Assembly (NCBI RefSeq): GCF_004364325.1
Contig: NZ_SOCP01000030.1
Span: 1 to 64,000 of the forward strand
Reading direction: 5' to 3'
From: Actinophytocola oryzae
Lineage (GTDB): Bacteria; Actinomycetota; Actinomycetes; Mycobacteriales; Pseudonocardiaceae
DNA: 64,000 bases
This document shows positions 52,100 through 59,731 of this stretch, piece after piece. Position numbers and translations under genes: made by a program. Below the pieces are notes generated by a model. It worked only from the letters and a program-made list of their open reading frames with translations. It was not told the origin of the DNA and made no database searches. Every line of letters starts with the position of its first letter. Position 1 is the stretch's first letter.

Positions 52100-53467
52100 A
52101 TGGCCGATGGTCAGTCCGTGAACGAGGGCGCGGACGATCCGACGACGTACGCGACCGCGGTGGGAGCGGTGGAACCGCTCGAGGACGAGCCGGTCGCGCC
52201 TGTGGAGCAGCACGTCCGCAGGCGGCGACGCGGCTGGCTGGTAACCGGCCGCGTGTTCCTCGGCCTGGTCTCGGCCGTGGCGCTGGCGGCGATGACGTTG
52301 GTGTACCTGCGGGTCGACGAGCTGGACCAGAGCAAGAACACGACCGATGCCGTGGCGCAGGCGCAGGCAGGCCCACACGCCCCGGTCGTGCAGGACGAGG
52401 GCGACGGCGCGAACGACATCCTGATCGTCGGCAACGACAGCCGAACGGACATGCAGGGCAGGCCGCTGTCGGCGAAGGTGCTGCGCGAGTTACGCACCGA
52501 GGCGACGGAGACGACGAACACCGACACGCTGATCCTGTTACGCATCCCGGAGAACGGCGGCCGGACGTCGGCGGTCTCCATCCCCCGCGACACGTCCGTG
52601 CGGGTCGAGGAGCGCGATCGCGACGAGAAGATCAACGGTGTCTTCGGCATCACGAAGGCGCTGGCGATGGAACGCATGGTCAACGGTGGCGAGAAGGACC
52701 GCGCCAAGATCAACCGCGAGTCGGACGACGAGGGCCGCACGTCGCTGATCCAGGCGGTGCAGGGCCTGACGGGTGTGCGGGTGGACCACTACGTCGAGGT
52801 GAGCCTGTACGGGTTCTACCTGTTGACGCAGGCCATCGACGGCGTGGACGTGTGCCTGAACCACTCGACGAGCGACCCGGACTCCGGCGCGTCGTTCCGC
52901 CGCGGCCCGCAGACGGTGCGAGGCGGCGACGCGGTGTCGTTCGTGCGGCAGCGCAAGAACCTGCCGAGAGGCGATCTGGACAGGATCGTGCGACAGCAGG
53001 TGTTCCTGTCGTCGGCGATGCAGAAAGTGCTGTCGGGTGACCTGCTGACGAACAACACGAAGCTGAACGCGTTGGAGGAGGCCGTCTCCAAGACGATGAT
53101 CATGGACGGCGGCCTGCACTTCCTGGACCTCGTGGGTCTGGCCCAGACGATGTCGTCGGGCAGCGTCCAGTTCGTGACGATCCCGGTCGAGGCCGTGGGG
53201 GCGCGAAACGACCGTCAGCAGAGCATCATCGTGGTGGACCAGGGAAAGGTGCACGCGTTCGTGGAGAGTCTGCTGGCGCCGGCGGGCCAACAGCAGCCCT
53301 CCGGCATGCCGGCAGGCCACAGCGACGGCACGGCAGACGACGGCACGGCACCGGTGGGCTACGCCGGCACGTCACCGGGGGTTCACGGCGGCACCGCTCC
53401 GGCAGGCTACGGCGGCACCGCGCCAGCGGGTTACGTCGCCCAACCGACGGTTCCGTGCGTGGACTAG
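52100..53467 (+). CDS. LytR-CpsA-Psr (LCP) family protein
   Basis: A second LCP ligase, 455 residues, 97 bases after the first. It has a longer acidic cytosolic start, a basic RRRRR stop, one membrane helix (about 47-70) and an LCP domain with DILIVGNDSRTDMQGRPL, VSIPRDTSVRVEE and SFVRQRKNLPRGDLDRIVRQ. Unlike its neighbour it lacks LytR_C and ends in a low-complexity tail of GTAPxGYxGT-like repeats before a final cysteine (VPCVD). The pair may arise from duplication. Confidence 0.92.
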   Translation: MADGQSVNEGADDPTTYATAVGAVEPLEDEPVAPVEQHVRRRRRGWLVTGRVFLGLVSAVALAAMTLVYLRVDELDQSKNTTDAVAQAQAGPHAPVVQDEGDGANDILIVGNDSRTDMQGRPLSAKVLRELRTEATETTNTDTLILLRIPENGGRTSAVSIPRDTSVRVEERDRDEKINGVFGITKALAMERMVNGGEKDRAKINRESDDEGRTSLIQAVQGLTGVRVDHYVEVSLYGFYLLTQAIDGVDVCLNHSTSDPDSGASFRRGPQTVRGGDAVSFVRQRKNLPRGDLDRIVRQQVFLSSAMQKVLSGDLLTNNTKLNALEEAVSKTMIMDGGLHFLDLVGLAQTMSSGSVQFVTIPVEAVGARNDRQQSIIVVDQGKVHAFVESLLAPAGQQQPSGMPAGHSDGTADDGTAPVGYAGTSPGVHGGTAPAGYGGTAPAGYVAQPTVPCVD

Positions 53468-53476
53468 CCTCCGTCC

Positions 53477-54160
53477 GTGAGCCTCACGGAGAAGCTGCTG
53501 CAGGGCGCGCCTGCCCAGCCCCTGATCACCCACTACGACGACGACGCGGACACCCGGGTCGAGCTGTCGGTGGCGACAATGCGCAACTGGGCGGCGAAGA
53601 CCGCGAACTGGCTGGTGCAGGAGCTGGACGTGTCGCCGGGTGACCGAGTGGCGGTTCTGCTGCCCGCACACTGGCAGACGGCGGCCGTGCTACTCGGGGC
53701 GTGGTGGGCCGGCGCGGAGGTGGTGACCGCGGGCGAGTCGTCGGTGGCCTTCGTGCCGCCGGGAGCGCCGGTGGACAACGCGGCGGTGAAGGCGATCGCG
53801 TCACTGGACCCGATGGGCCGGGACCTGGGCGACGAGATCCCGGACGGCTACGTCGACTACCTGGCCGAGTCCCGCCTGTGCGGCGATGACTACTTCGGCA
53901 GCCCGGTCCCGGCCGACACCCTGTGCCTGATGGGCTTCACGGTGGACGAAATCCTGTCGAAGGCGGCGGAACGGGCGGAGGACCTCGGCCTGACGGCGTC
54001 GTCCCGCGTGTTGTCCACATTGGACTGGCCGGCAAACCTCATGGACGGCTTCGTGACAGTGCTGGCAGCGGGCGCGAGCCTGGTCCAGGTCTCGAACGCC
54101 GACCCGGCAAAGCTGGACAAGCACGAGGAAACCGAACGCACGACGACGGTTCTGACGTAG
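53477..54160 (+). CDS. TIGR03089 family protein
   Basis: A 227-residue actinobacterial protein resembling the N-terminal third of AMP-forming acyl-CoA synthetases (TVRVELSVATMRNWAAKTAN-like ELSVATMRNWAAKTANWL, VSPGDRVAVLLPAHWQTAAV, LLGAWWAGAEVV). It lacks the ATP-binding motif and C-terminal domain of real ligases, so enzymatic activity is doubtful. No known function. It follows the LCP genes by nine bases, as Rv3268 follows cpsA in mycobacteria, and marks the end of the syntenic core before the island. Confidence 0.88.
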   Translation: MSLTEKLLQGAPAQPLITHYDDDADTRVELSVATMRNWAAKTANWLVQELDVSPGDRVAVLLPAHWQTAAVLLGAWWAGAEVVTAGESSVAFVPPGAPVDNAAVKAIASLDPMGRDLGDEIPDGYVDYLAESRLCGDDYFGSPVPADTLCLMGFTVDEILSKAAERAEDLGLTASSRVLSTLDWPANLMDGFVTVLAAGASLVQVSNADPAKLDKHEETERTTTVLT

Positions 54161-54278
54161 GACCAGACAGGCCACGCCGCTCTCGCAGGGACCAGGGCCA
54201 GGCGGACCGAGGGGCTCACTCCGCCCCTGGAGTCCCCCCGGACCGCACCCTCTGACACCTGACTGCACAGCCGAGCAT

Positions 54279-54313
54279 TCGATGTCAGTGAATGGGCAGT
54301 TGTGTGACATCGA
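54279..54313. promoter_or_regulatory. 9-bp inverted repeat upstream of fic
   Basis: TCGATGTCA (54279-54287) and TGACATCGA (54305-54313) are exact reverse complements 17 bases apart, in the 279-base gap before the Fic gene and 127 bases before its start. It could be an operator or a hairpin. Nothing else in this gap was recognised. Confidence 0.35.
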
Positions 54314-54439
54314 TGATCCCGACGTTGCTCATGACAGACATGGTGAACCCGATGAGTTCCCACAATGGGTGGATGACACACAACGCGCCAATAGCAGACA
54401 ACTGCCAAATGTTGGACATGTTGCGCTGGGCTGTCACCC

Positions 54440-55648
54440 GTGGATCTCGACGCCTCCAGTGAGCACGCCCCGGGCAGCCTTCTCCCCATCTACGGTACGG
54501 ACCCCCGCCACGGCGAATGGTCACACAAGGCTTTCATGCCAGATCCGTTGCCGACCAGGTCGCCAGAACTAAACGGGGCCACCTACCGCGCGGTGGCGGA
54601 TGCTCGCGCCGCCCTCGCGGCACTTGACAGCACTGCGCGACGATTGCCCAATCCTCGTCTGTTCCGCACGCCTTCACTTCGAACTGAGGCGCAAAGTACT
54701 TCGGCACTGGAAGGTACGTACGCACCTCTTGCGGAGGTACTTACCGCCGACGAAGAACGGCCACAAAGCACGGACATGCGCGAAATTCTCAACTACGTCA
54801 TCATGGCCGAGAACGCGTTCAACTGGATCGAAAGCGGCCGTCCCCTGACTGTGAGCCTGCTAGAAGAGCTCCAAGGCGCACTCGTCCGCGGAACAAAACA
54901 CGAGGGTCCGTCGTCGGGAAAAATCCGTGATCATCAGGTTGCGGTAGGAAGGCGTGAAGGCGCGCGTCCCGGTGATCTGTCCGTACAGGCGGCACGCTTC
55001 GTTCCCCCACCGCCCGGCCTGGAACTGCAAGCGAGCCTTCGCGACCTGCTCGACTGGATGGCCGACAAGTCCATAGGTCGCGAGATCGACCCCGTCGTGT
55101 CCGCCGCACTGTCCCACTATCAGTTCGAGACCTTGCACCCGTTCCACGACGGGAATGGCAGAATCGGTCGGATGCTGATTGTGGCCAGCCTCTATGAACA
55201 AGGAGTCCTACTTGAGCCAACCCTGACCGTTTCGCCATGGTTCGAGGCACGACGCACCGAGTACTACGATTATCTGTTCGCAGTCAGCGCAACTGCGGAC
55301 TGGAATACTTATGTGCAATTTTTTGCACACGGCCTGGAGGCTTCGGCACAGCGAACCCACGATCGCATGATTACACTGGTCGATATACGCGCAGAAATGA
55401 AGGAAAACGTTCGAGAGTCGTCACTCAGGGCGGACACGGCACATGCGTTGATCGATTTTGCCATTTCCAACATATCATTCACCGTACGAGCGGTCGAGAA
55501 AGAACTTCAAATATCCTACGGTCGCGCCAATGGCCTCGTGGGTCAGCTTGTGCAACTAGGAGTACTCGCCCCCCTGTACCCCGGATCTGGTGGTGCACGC
55601 AGATTCTACGCGCCGCAGGCCTACAACGTCCTCCTAGACGAGACCTGA
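54440..55648 (+). CDS. Fic-family adenylyltransferase, class II (self-inhibited)
   Basis: Fic enzymes transfer AMP from ATP to target proteins. The 402-residue product has an N-terminal Fic_N-type region (WSHKAFMPDPLPTRSPELNG), an inhibitory helix motif STSALEGTY (Thr87 to Gly92, fitting [S/T]xxxE[G/N]), the full active motif HPFHDGNGRIGR (233-244), and a C-terminal winged helix (FTVRAVEKELQISYGRANGL). All catalytic residues are present, so it should be active once the Glu is displaced. GTG start. GC content is lower than that of the core genes, consistent with acquisition. Confidence 0.9.
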   Translation: MDLDASSEHAPGSLLPIYGTDPRHGEWSHKAFMPDPLPTRSPELNGATYRAVADARAALAALDSTARRLPNPRLFRTPSLRTEAQSTSALEGTYAPLAEVLTADEERPQSTDMREILNYVIMAENAFNWIESGRPLTVSLLEELQGALVRGTKHEGPSSGKIRDHQVAVGRREGARPGDLSVQAARFVPPPPGLELQASLRDLLDWMADKSIGREIDPVVSAALSHYQFETLHPFHDGNGRIGRMLIVASLYEQGVLLEPTLTVSPWFEARRTEYYDYLFAVSATADWNTYVQFFAHGLEASAQRTHDRMITLVDIRAEMKENVRESSLRADTAHALIDFAISNISFTVRAVEKELQISYGRANGLVGQLVQLGVLAPLYPGSGGARRFYAPQAYNVLLDET

Positions 55649-55652
55649 GGAC

Positions 55653-55669
55653 GGGACCGTCGAGGTCCC
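55653..55669. terminator. Weak hairpin after fic
   Basis: GGGACC and GGTCCC pair around a five-base loop (GTCGA) starting four bases after the fic stop. The stem is only 6 bp and there is no T-run, so termination is possible but unproved. Confidence 0.3.
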
Positions 55670-55864
55670 AGCGTCGGCGAGCGTCGAACCCCTTCCGCGA
55701 CACAGAGCACCTGTCGACCGCCCAACAAGCGAACACAGCGTGACGCACAGCTGTCATGTGCTGTATCACTCCAGGCAACACACGCGTGGCATCTGGTTTC
55801 TGATGCCACGACAAGAGCCCCCAACCGCTGACAGCACAACGGAGCAGCGAGGCTTTACTACCCC

Positions 55865-55908
55865 CTGGAGCAGGGCCCTTGCCATGACCATGCGCTGGAT
55901 CTGGGTGA
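55865..55908 (-). pseudogene. Remnant of an acyl-CoA dehydrogenase 3' end (possible attachment-site duplicate)
   Basis: Read on the minus strand this stretch encodes ITQIQRMVMARALLQG, nearly the C-terminus of the intact dehydrogenase at 59732-60886 (ITQI-YEGTNQI-QRMVMARALLRG) but missing seven codons, including the catalytic glutamate. Nucleotide identity over GCCATGACCATGCG(C/T)TGGATCTGG is almost complete. Such a partial copy of a gene end, about 3.9 kb away beyond recombinase remains, is what integration at the 3' end of that gene would leave. The mismatches imply an old or cross-species event. Confidence 0.5.
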
Positions 55909-56750
55909 TTTCATCCTGACCAGACACGACCTCGGCAACTTCCGTCGAAAACGGCCTCCGACCTGCTGCGATAGCTCTCAACACTTCTCGTCGAATCTCG
56001 CCTCTACCCGACGCGTGAGGGCCTGGAGACGGCCTAAGTCCCGTCGGGTCTTCGGTTGTTTCGCCTCGTCGCTCGACCTCCCCGTGAGCGCGGGGTGACC
56101 CTTTCAGACGCGCCCTACTCGTCACCGTTCCCCTCGTCCCGGCTGCGGTTAGCGCCGGGTCGTCGGCGTCAAGGGTCGGGCGAAGCTCGATCGCGCCAGC
56201 GACGCGACGGAGGAGCGCCCTTGATGCCGGCGGGCCGGTGTTAAACGATCGCCGGACGTATGAGAGGGCGACCAACTGGAGGTGCCGCTGCCCAGGCTGG
56301 TCCATGGGTCAGGCGCGATGAGGTCGTTGGCCGGTTGGCGGCCGTGGGCGGAGTGGCAGGCCGTCCGTCCGGCGGGGCGGAGCGCCGCCCTTGATCCCAT
56401 AGAGTCAAATTCGGCAACATGCTATGCAGACAACCTGAACCCGATGTCGTGTCCCGGTAGATGCTTGACGCTGTTGTCCCATCTGCTGCTTGACAGTGGC
56501 CGTGACTGACATCGTTGTCACGTGATCTGTCAACCTACAGTTTCATGATCAGGTTCGCGGCCGCCTTCGGTCGGCCTGTCACTACTGCCTGCCATCCTTG
56601 TAGTTCGCAATCGCAAACTTCTAACGTGGACCACTCGCTGCGGCCACTTGACCCTCGTTCTTTGGTGCAAACCGAGGGCACTTCGCACTCCCCAGATGGC
56701 AGGCTGTGCCCCCTCCAGTACTCTGAGCACCCGAAGGCAGGTGTTCAACT
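55909..56750. other. Non-coding stretch inside the island
   Basis: No convincing gene was found here. Open frames are short, lack ribosome sites and show no known motifs. Two similar blocks, GGAGCGCCCTTGATGCCGGC near 56215 and GGAGCGCCGCCCTTGATCCC near 56380, suggest degenerate repeats. The minus-strand frame AAANLIMKL ending near 56548 could be the tail of a lost gene. Composition is mixed, fitting decayed mobile DNA. Confidence 0.5.
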
Positions 56751-56779
56751 TTGACATCTAGGCGCCATCTGGCTATTAT
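56751..56779 (+). promoter_or_regulatory. Consensus sigma-70-type promoter before the AbiF RNA
   Basis: TTGACA at 56751-56756, a 17-base spacer, then TATTAT at 56774-56779. The -35 box is perfect and the -10 box matches five of six positions. Transcription should begin near 56786, just before the hairpin RNA and the AbiF-like gene. It is the best promoter seen in the window. Confidence 0.7.
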
Positions 56780-56785
56780 GATGGT

Positions 56786-56830
56786 TAACATGGCCAGCCC
56801 CTCTGCCGCAACCGGCACGGGCTGGTTTTC
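56786..56830 (+). ncRNA. Hairpin RNA upstream of the AbiF-like gene (candidate abiF RNA)
   Basis: Just downstream of the promoter, CCAGCCC (56794-56800) pairs with GGGCTGG (56819-56825), and inside it TGCCG (56804-56808) pairs with CGGCA (56813-56817) around a CAAC loop, followed by TTTT. The shape is an interrupted stem with a terminator-like end, 22 bases before the AbiF start. A conserved structured RNA upstream of abiF-type genes has been described (abiF RNA motif), and related HEPN toxins are reported to pair with such RNAs. Assignment here rests on position and shape only. Confidence 0.55.
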
Positions 56831-56851
56831 CGTTGTAGGGTTTATCTGCCA

Positions 56852-57682
56852 ATGAACTACGCGAAGCCGCATCTGACATACCAGCAACAGGTGGCGCTGC
56901 TCGCGCAGCGAGGCATGGTGATTGACGATGCAGCAGCAGCCTCGGAACTACTCTCCACCATCGGCTACTACCGACTGAGCGGGTACTGGTATCCGTATCG
57001 GGCGCCGAAGCCGCTCGATGAGCCGGGACGCAGCGACAACTTTTTGCCGGGCACCGCTCTTGGGAACGTACTCGCGCTTTACGACATGGACCGACGTTTG
57101 AAGTTGACGGTCCTTGGCCTCATCGAACAGATCGAGGTGGCCGTTCGAGTCCGTGTCGGGTACGTCTTGGGTGAGCGTGACACGTACGCACACCTTGATC
57201 CAACGCATCTCGATGGAAGATTTTCAAGGCCAACACAGCACGGTGGACAAAGTCGATACGAGAAGTGGAGACGCCGCATCCAAGAGGCGCAAGAACGCTC
57301 CACTGAGGACTTCATAAGACATTTTAGAGCATTCTATAACGACCGCCTACCAATATGGGTTGTCACTGAGATAATGGATTTCGGCCTACTATCGAACCTA
57401 TATGCTGGAGCGAAGCGACCTGACCGTGACCGCATCGCCGATGAGCTGGGCGTTGTCGATGCACGCGGACGCGGCAACGGCGTTGCCCTAGAGAACTGGT
57501 TGCGGGTGCTGAACTACCTACGAAACATATGCGCCCATCACTCACGACTTTGGAATCGAAACATGACAGTTCAGGTCGCCACTAGTCATCTAGCAGCGAT
57601 CCCCCACTTCAGCACCTCCACACCACAGAAGGCTCGGCCGATCGGGTATACGCTCCACTGTGCATTTTGGGATTCCTTGTAA
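56852..57682 (+). pseudogene. AbiF-like (Abi_2 family) HEPN protein, apparently frameshifted near the 3' end
   Basis: Abortive-infection-type protein. The frame gives 276 residues: LTYQQQVALLAQRGMVIDDA, IGYYRLSGYWYPYR and YDMDRRLKLTVLGLIEQIEV are typical of Abi_2, and the HEPN ribonuclease motif RNICAH (Arg224 to His229) follows. The frame stops at 57680, yet the -1 frame continues after Phe272 as LGFLVKSVTLDPQWSTTIRE and then MGFPSDWQ to a TAG at 57814, the usual family C-terminus (total about 321 residues). One base missing from the T-run 57665-57668 would explain it. The HEPN site lies before the break, so a shortened product may still act. Confidence 0.8.
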
Positions 57683-57941
57683 AGTCAGTCACGCTAGATC
57701 CCCAGTGGTCAACAACGATCCGAGAAGTACTGTCGACAGGACTTGCAGCGGCAAAGCGGGACTTCGGCGAGATGGGCTTCCCCTCTGACTGGCAAGCCCA
57801 GGGCATCTGGCAATAGCGCTCAGTGCTTCTCGAAGAAACGTGACGGCACCTGCCGGACTGACTTGGCAACCCTTCTCCGAAGGAGAGGACGGCGACTTCT
57901 TGTCACCCGTCTACCTGGCGTTCAATATTCCTCCGTTCTGA

Positions 57942-58250
57942 CTACTCGAAGAGTGGTGAGTACAAACCCATGCTGGTGATGACGAGGTCGACGCCGGCTG
58001 CAGCGAGACGGTCTTTTTTTTGCCCGTTTTGTTGGCGTATCCAACTGCGGTCGCTTGGGACGCTTGGACGTCGGCGACGCAATAGCCTATGAGTGTGCAG
58101 CGAGATGCGGGGGCGGCGAGTGCGTCTGCTGCCTCGGTAACCAGGAACGGGCTCGGCTTAAGCAGTACCACGTCCGCGCTGGTGCGTGCCGACACCAGGT
58201 CGACTTCGGCGCGAAGGTCGTGGATCTCCAGGTAACTGTCGACGGCGGCG
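57942..58250 (-). pseudogene. Broken HAD-family hydrolase gene (3' part)
   Basis: On the minus strand a HAD-type C-terminal half is readable: EIHDLRAEVDLVSARTSADV, then VVLLKPSPFLVTEAADAL with the motif III lysine, then SRCTLIGYCVADVQAS where GDSxxD would be expected (Asp replaced by Tyr). A frameshift in a run of eight T (58014-58021) is needed to continue into RLAAAGVDLVITSMGLYSPL and the stop at 57942. The 5' part is gone where the recombinase remnant starts, head to head. Non-functional. Confidence 0.65.
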
Positions 58251-58958
58251 GCACTGTGCCTTCGGCAGGGCGAGATCCTGGGGCTGTCACCGGACGACGT
58301 CGACGAAGACGCGATGTGGGTGCACGTTCGGCGGCAGCTCCGGACCGTGGACCGCACGCTGGCGTTCGCTCTCCCAAAGGCTCTCCCCAAGGGCAACAAG
58401 ACCCGGACCGTACCGCTCTCGCCGGGTGTGCTCGCCGAGATCAAGGATCACCTGACCAGCCATCCGCCCACGACGGTCACGCTGCCGTGGCGCAAGTCGA
58501 CCGGAGACCCGGTGACCGTCCGCCTACTCGCGACCGGGGAGGACGGCCGGCGCTACACCGGGGATCTGTTCACTAAGACGGTCTGAGAAGGCGCGTTCCG
58601 CGCGGCCAAGCTCACCCGCGCGAAGCAGGTCGACGGCATGCACGCGCTTCGCCACTTCTACGCCTCGACCCTGCTCGCACAGGGCGTGTCGATCAAGGAA
58701 CTGGCCACCTACCTCGGGCACGCGGACCCCGGCTTCACGCTGCGCGTGTACACGCACTTAGTGCCATCAAGCCACCAGCGCAGAAGGTTGGCAGTGGACA
58801 CCGTGTTTGGCAACTACCGAAACGACGAAGTCGGCGATCTACCGAGCGACCATTTGAGCGCCGATACACAAGGTGCACCTCCTAATGTTCCAACCTGGGA
58901 CGCTGCTAACGTCAATACCCATGAGCATCGACCTTGGGACCGTTCCAGCTTGGATTAG
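58236..58958 (+). pseudogene. Truncated tyrosine recombinase (integrase) with internal stop
   Basis: The catalytic half of a phage/ICE-type integrase. LCLRQGEILGLSPDDVDEDA holds the first catalytic arginine, and HALRHFYASTLLAQGVSIKE with YLGHADPGFTLRVYTHLVPS holds the His-x-x-Arg box, the second His region and the nucleophilic tyrosine (RVYTH). A TGA at 58584-58586 interrupts the frame where relatives have Trp (TGG), and the N-terminal DNA-binding part is missing because the frame closes at TAA 58233. It is therefore dead, but it shows that an integrative element once entered here. Confidence 0.82.
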
Positions 58959-59571
58959 CTCTCTTGCCCTCCCTCTCGCACTAATCATATTCATCCGCGA
59001 TCGCGGAAACACCGAACGGTCACAAGTGGATCTGATTGGCGCTTGGACTTCTCCAAGATATGAATTCCGCGCACCCGACGATCCGTCAGAAGACTTTATG
59101 ATCGAAGTTGATGTGTCTGTTAGAAACTCATCCCAGCTCCCAGTAGAGCTGGTGCAACTAGGCTGCAAAGTAGCGACAGCGTGGCTAGTACCAGATTGGC
59201 AGCAAATCCCCACTGGCCAAGGTCCGAATATTTGGGGTCCGACACCAGGAACGACCACGAGTAAGTTCTTTGTCGAAAAAATTACTTTACCGCCTGGTGA
59301 CACTCGCGACATCAGCGCAAAGATTGACGTCCGAAATCATGCCCCCAAAGATGCGAAACAACTAACATTTCCGCACGGCATACATGCGTCGATTGAATGG
59401 ATACTGGTTCACGACAATGCGGGCAGACGATGGGAACTGCTCCCCAGCAAAGGACGTCGAGCAAAACGCATTCGTTGGTACAGTCGCCGCAAGGAATATC
59501 AAGATCCAGCTTTTCGAGGCGTCCCGCCACGCTGGCTTCCATTCGGCGCAAGGATACTTCGCCAAGGCTGA
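58921..59571 (+). CDS. Hypothetical membrane-anchored protein
   Basis: A 216-residue protein not recognised as any family. MSIDLGTVPAWISSLALPLA starts an N-terminal membrane helix (about 10-29, ALPLALIIFI), followed by a soluble domain with beta-rich stretches (IEVDVSVRNSSQLPVELVQL, ISAKIDVRNHAPKDAK, ASIEWILVHDNAGRRWELLP) suggesting an immunoglobulin-like fold. Start ATG 58921 is chosen so that the helix is N-terminal; an upstream start at 58873 would overlap the recombinase remnant more. Composition is clearly AT-richer than core genes. Similar one-helix proteins occur near mobile elements; function unknown. Confidence 0.6.
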   Translation: MSIDLGTVPAWISSLALPLALIIFIRDRGNTERSQVDLIGAWTSPRYEFRAPDDPSEDFMIEVDVSVRNSSQLPVELVQLGCKVATAWLVPDWQQIPTGQGPNIWGPTPGTTTSKFFVEKITLPPGDTRDISAKIDVRNHAPKDAKQLTFPHGIHASIEWILVHDNAGRRWELLPSKGRRAKRIRWYSRRKEYQDPAFRGVPPRWLPFGARILRQG

Positions 59572-59678
59572 CCTAGTGGACCCTCTACCGGTAGATCGTC
59601 TCTCGTTCACAAGTACGGCTACAGGACTGACGTGGCCGTCTTCATGCCGTGGAGGCCTGGCGACAGCGACGGCCTGGA

Positions 59679-59711
59679 GGCGGCCTGATCATGAAAAGAC
59701 CGCAGGCCGCC
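59679..59711. terminator. Hairpin downstream of the acyl-CoA dehydrogenase gene
   Basis: GGCGGCCTG (59679-59687) pairs with CAGGCCGCC (59703-59711) across a 15-base loop, starting 20 bases past the minus-strand stop of the dehydrogenase gene. It probably ends that transcript. Confidence 0.55.
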
Positions 59712-59731
59712 ATCCGTCCAAGATCATTGAT

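Noticed and set aside
55766..56305. 179-codon minus-strand frame containing QRMVMARALLQG
   Set aside because: Only the short part resembling the dehydrogenase C-terminus is meaningful; the rest has no homology that I recognise and unlikely composition.
56530..56757. Small minus-strand frame before the AbiF promoter
   Set aside because: No recognisable domain or ribosome site, and it overlaps the consensus promoter of the AbiF unit.
57911..58444. 177-codon minus-strand frame as an intact gene
   Set aside because: Its first third is antisense to the integrase remnant and its end is frameshifted; only the middle is a HAD fragment.
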